A stretch of 64,000 nt of DNA from Calidifontibacter indicus (lineage in GTDB: Bacteria > Actinomycetota > Actinomycetes > Actinomycetales > Dermatophilaceae), in contig NZ_QTUA01000001.1 of assembly GCF_003386865.1 (NCBI RefSeq), positions 434,001 to 498,000 of the forward strand, in the 5' to 3' direction. Shown here in pieces: positions 25,552 to 34,291 of the stretch (the stretch's first letter is position 1; every line of letters begins with the position of its first letter). The position numbers and the translations under genes are program-made. The notes beneath the pieces are model-generated. The model saw only the letters and a program-made list of their open reading frames with translations. It was not told the origin of the DNA and searched no databases.

Positions 25552-28043
25552 CCCAGCCGCGGCTGGTGGTGGCCGCCGCGGCGTCAGGCCAGGGCAAGAC
25601 GACCGTGTCGGTCGGCCTCATGGGCGCATTGCGGGCGCACGGCCACGCCGTCGCCCCCGCCAAGTGCGGCCCCGACTACATCGACCCCGGCTACCACGAA
25701 CTCGCCACCGGTCGGCCGAGCCGCAACCTCGACCCGTGGCTCACCTCGCCCGAGCTCGTCGCGCCGCTGTTCCTGCGCGGGTGCCTGCACCCGACACCCG
25801 CCGACGTCGCGGTGATCGAGGGCGTCATGGGGCTGTTCGACGGACGGCTCGGAGCCGACGGGTTCGCCTCCACCGCCCACGTCGCGGCGCTCACCGACTC
25901 GCCCGTGCTGCTCGTCGTCGACATCTCCTCGGCCGCGCGCACGGTCGGCGCGCTGGTGCGCGGCCTCGCGACCCACGACCCGGCGGTGCGGGTGGCGGGC
26001 GTGGTGCTCAACAAGGCCGGCAGCGACCGACACGCCGCCGAGGTGCGCCGCGCCGTCGAGCAGCAGGGATATCCGGTGCTCGGGGTGCTCCCCCGCGATG
26101 CCGGTATCAGTGCACCGTCGCGCCACCTCGGGCTGGTGCCGGCGTCGGAGCGGCACGACGCACAGGCCTCGCTCGACCGCCTCGCCGAGCAGACCGCACA
26201 GCACATCGACATCGACGCGGTCTTCGAGATCGCTTGCACCGCAACGCAGTTGGACGCCGAACCGTGGGCTCCACCGGTCGTCGACCGGCCCGCCCGACGA
26301 GTGGCCGTCGCGGGTGGACGGGCGTTCACCTTCCACTACGCCGAGACCGCCGAGATGTTGGCGGCCGCCGGCTGCGAACCGGTGCGCTTCGACCCCGCCG
26401 CCGACCGCGAGCTGCCGTCCGGCACCGCCGGGCTCTACCTCGGCGGCGGGTTTCCCGAGGCGCACCTCGGCGCGCTCGCCACCAACACCCGGTTGCTGGC
26501 CCAAGTGCGCGACGCAGTGTCGTCGGGTCTGCCGACGGTGGCCGAATGCGCCGGTCTGCTCTACCTGTGCGAGTCGCTCGACGGCCGGCCGATGGCCGGG
26601 GTGCTGCCCGCGCGCGCCGCCATGCAGCCGCGCCTCACCCTCGGCTACCGCGACGCCACACTCACCGTCGACAGCCTGCTCGGACCGGCCGGCACCACCG
26701 TGCGCGGTCACGAGTTCCACCGCACCCGCACCGACCCCGGTCACGGCACCGCGGCGGCCTGGCACTTCCCCAGCGGTCCCGAAGGTTTCGCCCTCGACCC
26801 CGCCCGCACCGGTCGCGCCACCGTGCACGCCTCCTACCTGCACACGCACTGGGCTGGAGCGCCGCAGCTCGCGGCGGCGTTCGCGGATGCGGTGCACGAG
26901 TTCACGCCGGTCGCCGATGCTCGGCCGGTGCTCGACACCTGGTCCGTCGACCCGCGTCCGGTGGCCGATGCGCGCGAGCAGCCGGCCGTCAGCGACGCAC
27001 ACCACGGCGACGACGACATCCGCGACCGTCCCGACCTCGTCGACCTCGCGGTCAACGTGCGCCTGCCCGCGCCGCCCGCCTGGTTGGCCCGCGAACTCGC
27101 CGACGGCATCGCCGGGCTCGGCGCCTACCCCGACGCGACGGCGGCCCGCGACGCGATCGCCCGCCGACACGGGGTCGATCCGTCGATGGTGCTGCCGACC
27201 GCCGGCGGCGCCGAGGCGTTCACCCTCATCGCCCGCGCGATCGAGGGCCGCACTCCACTGATCGTCGAACCGCAGTTCACCGAGCCCGCCCAGGCGCTCG
27301 CGGCCACCGGGCGCACCGCCGACCGGCTCGTGCTGCGCGCCGACCACGGGTTCGTGCTCGACCCGGCCGCCCTCGACCCCGCAGCAGACCTGGTGTTCGT
27401 GGGCAACCCGACCAACCCCACCGGCGTGCTCCACCCACGCGCCACCCTGCACGCGCTGCGCCGCCCCGGACGCGTGCTGGTGATCGACGAGGCGTTCGCC
27501 GACGCCGTGCTCGGCGAGACCGAGTCATGCATCGGCCCCGAGATGGATTCGGTGCTCGTGGTGCGCTCGCTCACCAAGACCTGGGGCGTGGCCGGACTGC
27601 GGGCCGGCTACGTGATCGGCGACCCGCGACTCGTCGAGCTGCTGCGCCGCCAGCAGCCGCACTGGTCGGTGTCGTCGCCAGCGCTCACCGTGATGCTCGC
27701 GACGACGTCCGACCGTGCGCTGCGCGAGTCGGCGCAGGCCACCCGTGACCTCGCCTCCGCCCGTGAGCACCTCGTCGGCGCGCTGGAGCGCCGCGGGCTG
27801 CGTCCGGTGCCCGGGGTGGCACCCTTCGTGCTCGTCGAAGTGGGCGACGGAGTGCGGGAAGCGTTGCGTCACAGCGGTTTCGCAGTGCGGCGTTGCGATA
27901 CCTTCGCCGGCTTGTCGGATCGGTGGATTCGCATCGCGGTGCGCGACCCGCACACCATCGACACCTTCCTGAGAGCGCTCGACGAGGCCCTTGCCATCAC
28001 CCGTAGCGCCGCTGCAGCCCAACCCGAAGAGGTGCCCGCATGA
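25545..28043 (+). CDS. CobB-CobC fusion: cobyrinate a,c-diamide synthase and PLP-dependent aminopropanol-linker enzyme
   Basis: This 832-aa protein joins two pathway enzymes. Residues 1-460 are CobB (P-loop AAAASGQGKTTVSVGL, CGPDYIDPGYH, amidotransferase Cys in PTVAECAGLLYL near 335, His in VRGHEFHRT near 388), which amidates the a and c side chains. Residues about 500-825 are a CobC/CobD-like aminotransferase-fold domain (VLPTAGGAEAFTLIARAI, FVGNPTNPTGVLHP, PLP lysine in RSLTKTWGVAGLRAGY near 677), expected to make (R)-1-amino-2-propanol phosphate from threonine phosphate. A region with HHGDDD links them. The ATG at 25545 overlaps cobO. Confidence 0.92.
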   Translation: MVTQPRLVVAAAASGQGKTTVSVGLMGALRAHGHAVAPAKCGPDYIDPGYHELATGRPSRNLDPWLTSPELVAPLFLRGCLHPTPADVAVIEGVMGLFDGRLGADGFASTAHVAALTDSPVLLVVDISSAARTVGALVRGLATHDPAVRVAGVVLNKAGSDRHAAEVRRAVEQQGYPVLGVLPRDAGISAPSRHLGLVPASERHDAQASLDRLAEQTAQHIDIDAVFEIACTATQLDAEPWAPPVVDRPARRVAVAGGRAFTFHYAETAEMLAAAGCEPVRFDPAADRELPSGTAGLYLGGGFPEAHLGALATNTRLLAQVRDAVSSGLPTVAECAGLLYLCESLDGRPMAGVLPARAAMQPRLTLGYRDATLTVDSLLGPAGTTVRGHEFHRTRTDPGHGTAAAWHFPSGPEGFALDPARTGRATVHASYLHTHWAGAPQLAAAFADAVHEFTPVADARPVLDTWSVDPRPVADAREQPAVSDAHHGDDDIRDRPDLVDLAVNVRLPAPPAWLARELADGIAGLGAYPDATAARDAIARRHGVDPSMVLPTAGGAEAFTLIARAIEGRTPLIVEPQFTEPAQALAATGRTADRLVLRADHGFVLDPAALDPAADLVFVGNPTNPTGVLHPRATLHALRRPGRVLVIDEAFADAVLGETESCIGPEMDSVLVVRSLTKTWGVAGLRAGYVIGDPRLVELLRRQQPHWSVSSPALTVMLATTSDRALRESAQATRDLASAREHLVGALERRGLRPVPGVAPFVLVEVGDGVREALRHSGFAVRRCDTFAGLSDRWIRIAVRDPHTIDTFLRALDEALAITRSAAAAQPEEVPA

Positions 28044-29038
28044 CCTTCTGGAAACCGGGTGACCGTGCCCTGTTGCGCCGTCCGGGCACCGATGCCGACC
28101 ACGCCGTGCACCGTCTGCTCGAGGCCGGCTTCCGGGTCGACGTCGAGACGCAGACACCCGGCCCCCGGCTGCTCGACCTGCAGTCGCGTGGACTCGTCGG
28201 GATCGTGACGCACCCGGACCTCGACGACTACGCGGTGGTGCTGCGCGACGACGTCCGCCGCGCCGACGCGCCCACCGGCAGCACCGGGCCCGGACGGGTG
28301 ACCCTCGTCGGTGGCGGCCCCGGACCCACCGAGCTGCTCACCGTCGCCGGACTCGCCGCCGTGCGGGAAGCCGACGTCGTCGTGTGCGACCGGCTCGCTC
28401 CGCTCGGTGCGCTGACCGGCATCAGCGCCGAAATCGTGCACGTCGGCAAGATCCCGCGCGGCGAGTTCACCCCGCAGGAACGGATCAACCGGCTGCTCGT
28501 CGAGCACGCCCAACGCGGACGAAACGTGGTGCGGCTCAAGGGCGGTGACAACTTCGTGTTCGGGCGTGGCGGTGAGGAGTGGAACGCCTGCCGTGCGGCC
28601 GGCATCGAGGTGCGTGTCGTGCCCGGGGTGAGCAGCGCCCTCGCGGCGCCGGCCCTCGCCGGTGTGCCGGTGACCCACCGCGACATCACCCAGGGTTTCG
28701 CCGTGGTCAGTGGGCACGTGCCGCCCGACGACCCGCGTAGCACCGTCGACTGGGACGGCATCGCCCGCAGCGGCCTGACCCTGGTGGTGCTCATGGGCGT
28801 GGCGACCCTGCCCGCGATCTGCCGTCGCCTGATCGCTGCGGGGCTCGACCCGCACACCCCTGCCGCGTCGATCAGCGACGGCGGCCTGCCGAGTCAGCAG
28901 TCGGTGCGCGGCACGCTCGCCTCGATCGCGGCCGACGCCGAAGCCGCCGGCATCCGCGCTCCCGCCGTCACCGTCATCGGGGCGACAGTGGATGCGCTCG
29001 ACGCTGCATGCGTCGACCGGCTCGCAGCGACCCGATGA
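28040..29038 (+). CDS. cobA: uroporphyrinogen-III C-methyltransferase CobA with N-terminal extension
   Basis: This 332-aa protein makes precorrin-2, the entry step. Residues about 85-325 form the SUMT domain: VTLVGGGPGPTELLTVAG, VVCDRLAPLGAL, VRLKGGDNFVFGRGGEEW and VVPGVSSALAAPALAGVPVTHR. The first 80 residues (VDVETQTPGPRLLDLQSRG, then VTHPDLDDYAVVL) look like a reduced stub of a CysG-type dehydrogenase region. No GxGxxG nucleotide motif is seen, so siroheme dehydrogenase activity is unlikely. The ATG overlaps the cobB-cobC stop. Confidence 0.92.
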   Translation: MTFWKPGDRALLRRPGTDADHAVHRLLEAGFRVDVETQTPGPRLLDLQSRGLVGIVTHPDLDDYAVVLRDDVRRADAPTGSTGPGRVTLVGGGPGPTELLTVAGLAAVREADVVVCDRLAPLGALTGISAEIVHVGKIPRGEFTPQERINRLLVEHAQRGRNVVRLKGGDNFVFGRGGEEWNACRAAGIEVRVVPGVSSALAAPALAGVPVTHRDITQGFAVVSGHVPPDDPRSTVDWDGIARSGLTLVVLMGVATLPAICRRLIAAGLDPHTPAASISDGGLPSQQSVRGTLASIAADAEAAGIRAPAVTVIGATVDALDAACVDRLAATR

Positions 29039-29826
29039 GCGCGACTCCTTCGCCGGCTCTGGCCGGCCTGCGGCTGGCCGTCGGCACCCTGACCGTGGTG
29101 CCGACCGGCGACATCGGCCCGGTCGACCGCCGCACCGCAGGGTGGGCGATGACCCTCGCTCCGGTCGCCGCGCTGCCGGTTGCCCTCGGCGCCGCCGCGG
29201 CGGCGTGGGCCGGCACCTGGCTCGACCTGCCGCCACTGGCGGTGGGCCTGTGCGCCGTGGCGACGACCTCGTTCGCCACCCGTGCGATGCACCTCGACGG
29301 ACTCGCCGACACGGTCGACGGCCTCGGCGGCGGATGGACCCGCGAACGAGCGCTGGAGATCATGCACTCCGGCGACATCGGACCCATGGGCGTCGTCGCG
29401 CTCGTGCTCACGCTGGGTCTACAGGCGGCCCTCATCGGCAGTCTCGCGTTGCTGCCGTGGGGCGCTCTGCTCGTCGCCGTTGCAGTCACGGCCGGGCGGG
29501 CCTCGACCGTGCTCACCTGCCTACGCGGCATCCCGTCAGCCCGCCCGACCGGCATGGGTGCGACGGTCGCCGGCACGGTGGCGTGGCCGGTCGCCGCGGC
29601 GGTGCAGTCGGTCTCCGTGGCGCTGCTCACCGGCGTGGCCACGATGGCCGGTCTGCCCTGGTGGCCGGGAGCGCTGGCGGGGGTGTTCGCGGCGCTCGGC
29701 GTGCTGTGGCTGCTGCGGGTGTGTTGCCGCCGGTTCGGCGGAGTGAGCGGCGATGTCATGGGCGCCTCCATCGAGCTGGCCACCACCATCGCGCTGCTCG
29801 TGCTGGCAGCGGGCGCACTGCGATGA
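29035..29826 (+). CDS. cobV: adenosylcobinamide-GDP ribazoletransferase CobV/CobS
   Basis: This 263-aa integral membrane enzyme joins alpha-ribazole phosphate to AdoCbi-GDP. The catalytic acidic motif is MHLDGLADTVDGLGGGWTRERALEIMHSGDIGPMG, which runs from about residue 88 to 122. Several membrane helices surround it. RRFGGVSGDVMGASIE near the C-terminus is the second conserved block. The ATG at 29035 overlaps the cobA stop. It is followed by cobU with another ATGA overlap. Confidence 0.94.
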   Translation: MSATPSPALAGLRLAVGTLTVVPTGDIGPVDRRTAGWAMTLAPVAALPVALGAAAAAWAGTWLDLPPLAVGLCAVATTSFATRAMHLDGLADTVDGLGGGWTRERALEIMHSGDIGPMGVVALVLTLGLQAALIGSLALLPWGALLVAVAVTAGRASTVLTCLRGIPSARPTGMGATVAGTVAWPVAAAVQSVSVALLTGVATMAGLPWWPGALAGVFAALGVLWLLRVCCRRFGGVSGDVMGASIELATTIALLVLAAGALR

Positions 29827-30356
29827 AGACCCTCGTCACCGGCGGGGTGCGCTCGGGCAAGAGCGCCGCGGCCGAGGCGGCCATGTCGGCTGCGGCGCCC
29901 GACGGCGCCGTCGTCTACGTGGCCACCGGACCCACCACCGACGACCCCGACTGGGCCGATCGCATCGCCGAGCACCGCGCGCGGCGCCCCACGGACTGGA
30001 CCGTGCTCGAGACCACCGACCTGGCCGCCGTGCTTGCCGACCGCACCGAGGCGTTGCTCGTCGACTGCCTCGGCACCTGGCTCACCGCCCGCCTCGACGC
30101 GCTCGCGGTGTGGGACGCGCCGTCCGCCGAGTGGGCGGGGGCGCTCGACACCGAGTTCGACGCGGTGGTCGATGCGCTCGCCGCCCGCCGCGAACCAGCG
30201 GTGCTCGTGACCAACGAGGTGGGGCTGGGGTTGGTGGCGCCGCATCGGTCGGGGCGCATCTTCGCCGACAGCCTGGGCCGGCTCAATCAACGAGTGGCAG
30301 CCGTGTGCGACCGCGTGGTGTTGGTGGTCGCCGGTCAGTCGCTGGTGATCAAGTGA
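29823..30356 (+). CDS. cobU: adenosylcobinamide kinase / guanylyltransferase CobU/CobP
   Basis: This 177-aa bifunctional enzyme phosphorylates and guanylylates adenosylcobinamide. The P-loop is LVTGGVRSGKSAAAE at residues 4-18. The guanylylated histidine is in RIAEHRARRP near residue 51. LLVDCLGTWLTARL and LVTNEVGLGLVAPHRSGRIFADSLGRLNQ are the other family blocks. ATG overlaps the cobV stop; the cbiB GTG overlaps its stop. Confidence 0.95.
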   Translation: MKTLVTGGVRSGKSAAAEAAMSAAAPDGAVVYVATGPTTDDPDWADRIAEHRARRPTDWTVLETTDLAAVLADRTEALLVDCLGTWLTARLDALAVWDAPSAEWAGALDTEFDAVVDALAARREPAVLVTNEVGLGLVAPHRSGRIFADSLGRLNQRVAAVCDRVVLVVAGQSLVIK

Positions 30357-31276
30357 GCACGCGCCCCTATACGCGACGTGCCGCTGGTCTGCTCGCCGGC
30401 TACCTCGCCGACCGCGTGCTCGGCGATCCGCGGCGGTTGCATCCGGTGGCCGGATTCGGCTGCACCGCAGCCGCGTTGGAGAAGCTCACCTACCGACCGA
30501 CGCGGGTGGCCGGAGCGGCGCACGTGTGCTTGCTGGTCGGTGCCGTGGCGTTCGCCGGACGATTGCTGCCGCGGCACACAGTGGTGGTCGCGGCGGCCAC
30601 GTGGACGGTGCTCGGCGGACGGTCGTTGGAGCGTGAGGCGCTCGCGGTGCACGACCTCCTGGCCCGCGGCGACCTCGACGGTGCGCGGGTGCGGGTGCGC
30701 AACCTGGTCGGTCGCGACACCAGCGGCCTCGACGCGGGCCAGGTGGCGCGCGCCGCGGTGGAGTCGGTGGCCGAAAACGGTTCGGACGCCGTCGTCGCGC
30801 CGCTGTTCTGGGGTGCGTTGGCCGGCACGCCGGGGTTGCTTGCCCATCGCGCGATCAACACGCTCGACGCGATCATCGGCCATCACACGCCCCGATACGA
30901 GCAGTTCGGTTGGGCCGCAGCCAAACTCGACGACCTGGCCAACTGGCCGGCGGCACGGGTGAGCGTGCTGTGCACCATGCTGGTGCAGCCCCACCGCGTC
31001 CCCGCGATCGTCACGACCGTGCGGCGCGACGCGCCCGCCCACCCCAGCCCGAACGCCGGCCCGGTGGAGTCGGCGTACGCTGCCGCCCTCGGGGTGCGAC
31101 TTGGCGGCACGAACAGTTATCACGGCGCGGTCGAGCACCGCGGGGTGCTCGGCGACGGACGGGCCGTCGCGCCCGATGATCTGCTGCGCGTCGTCCGGCT
31201 GCACCGCCGAGTGTGCGGCGCAGCCCTTGCGATGAGCGTCGCCGCGTCGCTCGGCGTCTCAGCGCTGCGAAGCTGA
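30353..31276 (+). CDS. cbiB: adenosylcobinamide-phosphate synthase CbiB/CobD
   Basis: This 307-aa membrane protein attaches the aminopropanol linker to adenosylcobyric acid. Conserved blocks include LADRVLGDPRRLHPVAGFG near residue 19, VESVAENGSDAVVAPLFWGALAG near 140, AINTLDAIIGH near 175 and APAHPSPNAGPVESAYAAALGVRLGGTNSYHG, which spans about 225-257. The GTG at 30353 overlaps the cobU stop. It is the last clear gene of the riboswitch operon, after which base composition changes. Confidence 0.93.
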   Translation: MSTRPYTRRAAGLLAGYLADRVLGDPRRLHPVAGFGCTAAALEKLTYRPTRVAGAAHVCLLVGAVAFAGRLLPRHTVVVAAATWTVLGGRSLEREALAVHDLLARGDLDGARVRVRNLVGRDTSGLDAGQVARAAVESVAENGSDAVVAPLFWGALAGTPGLLAHRAINTLDAIIGHHTPRYEQFGWAAAKLDDLANWPAARVSVLCTMLVQPHRVPAIVTTVRRDAPAHPSPNAGPVESAYAAALGVRLGGTNSYHGAVEHRGVLGDGRAVAPDDLLRVVRLHRRVCGAALAMSVAASLGVSALRS

Positions 31277-31428
31277 TGGCGACGCCCGGACCGTCTCTGC
31301 GGCGGTCGCTGGGACAACGCCTCACTGTTTTCGATCTCGCTGGAGCTGCGATCGCTCATCTGCCGTACCCCTGGACGAGGGTGTTGATCGATTCCGGGTG
31401 CAATGGCCGACCAGTCGGCTTAGAGTCG

Positions 31429-31878
31429 TCAGACAGGGGTGTCTTGGACAGCATGCTTTAGGCGATAGCAGATTGCCTCCATCTGCTTCGGGTTGCAAGT
31501 TATTTGCGATACGTCTACAGTTTCCGATCCCAACTCTGAAGTAATCTCAAGAACGAGCGTTCGAGCCCTCAAGCCAACCCCGGCCGACGGGCCAGCAGGG
31601 ACATGTTCAATTCCGCGGACGCAGGCGCATGGGATTCTGCGCGATCCGATAAAACCCCAAATTATTAACATCCCTCGGTGATCCACCGAGACTCCTACCC
31701 GCAGTGCCCTTAGTGAATATGCCGTGCCCAGAATTCCAAACGCCGCCGCACCAGGACTTAGGTGCCAAAAAAGACTCACTAGTGCACTAAGAGAAATTGG
31801 GGCAATAACTAATGTTTCATACCTAACTATTCCGACCCATAGAATGTTTACGGGATCGCGCATTTCAAATCCCACCAT
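31429..31878 (-). CDS. unknown membrane protein, PH-like plan
   Basis: This 149-aa protein is not recognised. Two hydrophobic segments lie near residues 22-55, followed by a soluble part with VDHRGMLIIWGFIGSRRIPC and VLEITSELGSETVDVS. This order (membrane hairpin, then short beta-strands) recalls small bacterial PH-domain membrane proteins, but that is only an impression. The start is well supported: AGGGGAGGG precedes the ATG at 31878. Codons are clearly less GC-rich than those of the cobalamin genes, suggesting later acquisition. Confidence 0.6.
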   Translation of the reverse strand: MVGFEMRDPVNILWVGIVRYETLVIAPISLSALVSLFWHLSPGAAAFGILGTAYSLRALRVGVSVDHRGMLIIWGFIGSRRIPCACVRGIEHVPAGPSAGVGLRARTLVLEITSELGSETVDVSQITCNPKQMEAICYRLKHAVQDTPV

Positions 31879-32051
31879 CTGCCCTCCCCTGAACCGGCCC
31901 TAGCCCTCAAGCCGCCATCGGCGCCGTGTTCGACCCGGCCCGCCCGCACCGTAACGCGAGTCGTTGACCGCGTAGCCGTCGACGCTGCGGATCTGAATAT
32001 CGGTCTGGTGTCAACGTCGCGACTTGCACAGGTATGCGCAGCATGGGCTGC

Positions 32052-32882
32052 TCAGTCTGAGTCGCTTCCTTCGAGGTAGAGCAGCGCCTCACCGAGGTCA
32101 TGCTCACCACCATCGAAGGCTTCGGTCGTCATGATCAGTTCCCCGAGCACGGCAGGTGTCGCGCGGACATGCTCGTACATCTCCCGTCCGAGGCTGACCA
32201 CGGAAGCTCGCACGTTCTCCCACACGTCGGCGCTGAGGTAGCCCATGACCGACTCGGCGTGTGCGGCGTGGTCGGCCGAGTCGAGATCTTCGATGAGCAG
32301 CCTCATGCGGGCGGTGAACTTGTCGGCCTCCTTCCACGGCAGCAGAAATGCGCCGGTCCGTTCATCGACCGTCGCGCTGACCAACTCCCAGAACCGCTCG
32401 ACCGGCATCGGGCTGGGGCGCCGAACTCGAAGCGGCGGCAAGGTTCCCGGCCCTGGGTCGGTCCCGCCGTCCGCGAGCCATTCCAGCTCCCGCTTGGTCC
32501 GGCGCAGCGACGTCGGCGGGTCGTCGCCGACGGCCCGCGAGAACACTTCCAGGACAGCCTCGACGATCGCCACCAGGCGGAGCCCGATCTGCGGGCCTAC
32601 CGGAAGCTCGCAGAAGTGATCGGCATCCAGGTTCAGGTCGCCGTACCACGAGTCGTGGTCAAAACTCAGGCTGCTCGGCCCGGGCTTACCCGAAAGGAAC
32701 ACGCCCAGTTGGAACCGACGGTTACGACGACCGCTCCAGACCGCCCAGCCCTCGTCCTCACCTGCGTGCTGATTGATGGTCGCGGCCCGGGCCTGGATGA
32801 GGCGGCTGATCTCCTTCGGCGGGCCGCCGTCCTTTCCCTGGTACGGGTCGCTGTGATGGACGCGGAAGCTCACGCCCATCAC
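32052..32882 (-). CDS. unknown protein with C-terminal DUF4240-like domain
   Basis: This 276-aa protein has an unknown N-terminal half (DHDSWYGDLNLDADHFCELPVG; positions about 74-95) and a C-terminal half from residue about 155 that fits the DUF4240 plan: MPVERFWELVSATV, then a helical stretch ending SADVWENVRASVVSLGREMYEHVRATP. DUF4240 proteins often occur near secreted-toxin or immunity genes, but no toxin is seen here. No Shine-Dalgarno motif is obvious; in-frame starts at 32882 and 32879 are both possible. Confidence 0.6.
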   Translation of the reverse strand: MMGVSFRVHHSDPYQGKDGGPPKEISRLIQARAATINQHAGEDEGWAVWSGRRNRRFQLGVFLSGKPGPSSLSFDHDSWYGDLNLDADHFCELPVGPQIGLRLVAIVEAVLEVFSRAVGDDPPTSLRRTKRELEWLADGGTDPGPGTLPPLRVRRPSPMPVERFWELVSATVDERTGAFLLPWKEADKFTARMRLLIEDLDSADHAAHAESVMGYLSADVWENVRASVVSLGREMYEHVRATPAVLGELIMTTEAFDGGEHDLGEALLYLEGSDSD

Positions 32883-33050
32883 GGTAGCGACAACGACAAG
32901 CCCGGGCTACCCAACGGGACTCTTAATACCATCATTCATTCCCAACTTCAGAGGACTAACCGCGAAATTTCATCGGGTCACTGGACGGGGTGATAAACGT
33001 TCGAGGCTAGACACGCAGGAATTGAAGGGCCATTTGTAGCCAGATCCAAT

Positions 33051-33515
33051 CTACTGCCGCTTTATCCTCTCTGCCAAGACGCGTAATTTCTGCTCTGCAA
33101 TTCCGGCACCTATGAGTGACCACAAAATGGGTGCAAGACACAGAAACACTGCAATTGCCGAGACGCCTAGATCTTGGTATGACCGTGCACGAATAATGCC
33201 GCCAACACAGATTAAACTGAGGATTCCCATGAATCCAGCCGTGAACCACCATCGAGATCGAATTCCGCCTGGTACTTCCTCATGGAATACCCGAATCCGC
33301 TCACAAGTGGCGGCCAGTGCTAACAGGATACCCTTCATCTCACGATAACAATCCCCATGTCCGGCCAAGGTATTGGCCGGAGCCTCGTACGATCCTTCTT
33401 GCAACATACCCACTCCGCGCAGCCGTACGAGGGAGGCTGAAACGAGCGCTTCGTGCAGCAGGAACCCGGGCGAAGTCGATGTCGACCGCAGAACGCCATG
33501 CAAAGTTAACGCCAT
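33051..33515 (-). CDS. unknown two-helix membrane protein with duplicated start region
   Basis: This 154-aa protein is not recognised. Residues 90-110 and 117-137 form two membrane helices (WWFTAGFMGILSLICVGGII and an AVFLCLAPILWSLIGAG stretch), followed by a basic tail. The 5' end is odd: a well-placed AGGAG and a GTG at 33531 lie just upstream but are out of frame because of a 16-bp tandem duplication (33494-33525). Translation may therefore begin at the ATG at 33515 created by the repeat, or at an internal ATG at 33407 preceded by GGAG. Low-GC codon use. Confidence 0.5.
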   Translation of the reverse strand: MALTLHGVLRSTSTSPGFLLHEALVSASLVRLRGVGMLQEGSYEAPANTLAGHGDCYREMKGILLALAATCERIRVFHEEVPGGIRSRWWFTAGFMGILSLICVGGIIRARSYQDLGVSAIAVFLCLAPILWSLIGAGIAEQKLRVLAERIKRQ

Positions 33516-33525
33516 CCAAAGTTAA
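33494..33525. repeat. 16-bp tandem duplication at the 5' end of a gene
   Basis: CGCCATGCAAAGTTAA and CGCCATCCAAAGTTAA stand head to tail with one mismatch. The insertion length is not a multiple of three. Removing one copy would put the GTG at 33531 and its AGGAG ribosome site in frame with the downstream membrane protein. Confidence 0.85.
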
Positions 33526-33785
33526 AGACACTTCGTCTACTCCTAAAATTGGTCAAGGCTGCACGGTTGGCAACGGCGTAGCCAGCTGAAACGATTGCGG
33601 CTGCGGTGCAAATTCCGGCACGTCTCGACTATGACTGCGTCCACCTATCCAGTTCCTCCCGATCGCCATCACTCCGCGGCACCGTGAACGATCCGGGCTA
33701 GTCGACAGCGCATACTTCTGCGCTGCGGCCCAGCGAGCGTACCCAAGACCTTCTCGACAGCAGCGCAAGTAATATCGGGAGCGGG

Positions 33786-34289
33786 CTACTGTGCGGCGGT
33801 CTCCACTCCGTCGGACACCTGCACATTCACGTGGTTCAGGGCGCGGACCTTCTTGCCGACCTCCCCCTTGGACGCGGCAGTGGTGATCCGTACGTTCACG
33901 CGCAGATTGCGAAGATCGACACCGACGCCCATGATCTGTCGGCCCGCTGGGTCAATCTTCTCGACGTCCTGCTGGGTGCGTCGAAGTTCACGATCCCCAA
34001 CCTCGGAGATGCGCGGCAGGAAGCCCTCGTCCCTGATCGTGGACATCGCGGCGCGTTCCTGAGCGGAGACGATCACGAAGAAGGAGGTCGTGCCGGTCTG
34101 ATACATACCGTTGACGGCCGGGTGCTTCCTCTGCAGTTCGGCGTACTTCTGCCCCGCAGTCGACTGGGTGAGAACCGGGATCGTTCCACCGGTCTGCGTC
34201 GGCTCAGGACCCGTCGGCCCGGAGCAGCCTGTCATCACAAGAACAAACCCTGCCAGCGCGGTACAAAGTCGGATACCCAGTCGTTTCAT
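33786..34289 (-). CDS. unknown lipoprotein
   Basis: This 167-aa protein begins with a type II signal peptide: MKRLGIRLCTALAGFVLVM followed by the lipobox TGCSG, with the lipidated Cys near residue 22. The mature part has no family I can name. It contains TTSFFVIVSAQERAAMS and a beta-like end with VDLRNLRVNVRITTAAS. ATG at 34289 is chosen because the signal peptide starts there and the preceding small gene ends two bases upstream, implying coupling. Likely anchored to the outer face of the membrane. Confidence 0.75.
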   Translation of the reverse strand: MKRLGIRLCTALAGFVLVMTGCSGPTGPEPTQTGGTIPVLTQSTAGQKYAELQRKHPAVNGMYQTGTTSFFVIVSAQERAAMSTIRDEGFLPRISEVGDRELRRTQQDVEKIDPAGRQIMGVGVDLRNLRVNVRITTAASKGEVGKKVRALNHVNVQVSDGVETAAQ

Positions 34290-34291
34290 TG

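Noticed and set aside
31276-31461. 61-codon frame starting in the cbiB stop (TGATG)
   Set aside because: Coupling is suggestive, but the sequence matches nothing, it runs antisense into the next gene and composition changes inside it; kept only as a weak possibility.
31890-32051. Possible protein tail with DIQIRSVDGYAVNDSRYG on the minus strand
   Set aside because: It reads protein-like, but a stop lies just upstream and no start or family could be found; perhaps a gene remnant.
33340-33531. 63-codon frame from GTG 33531 behind AGGAG
   Set aside because: It appears to be the out-of-frame product of the 16-bp duplication rather than an independent gene; its later part is basic and unstructured.
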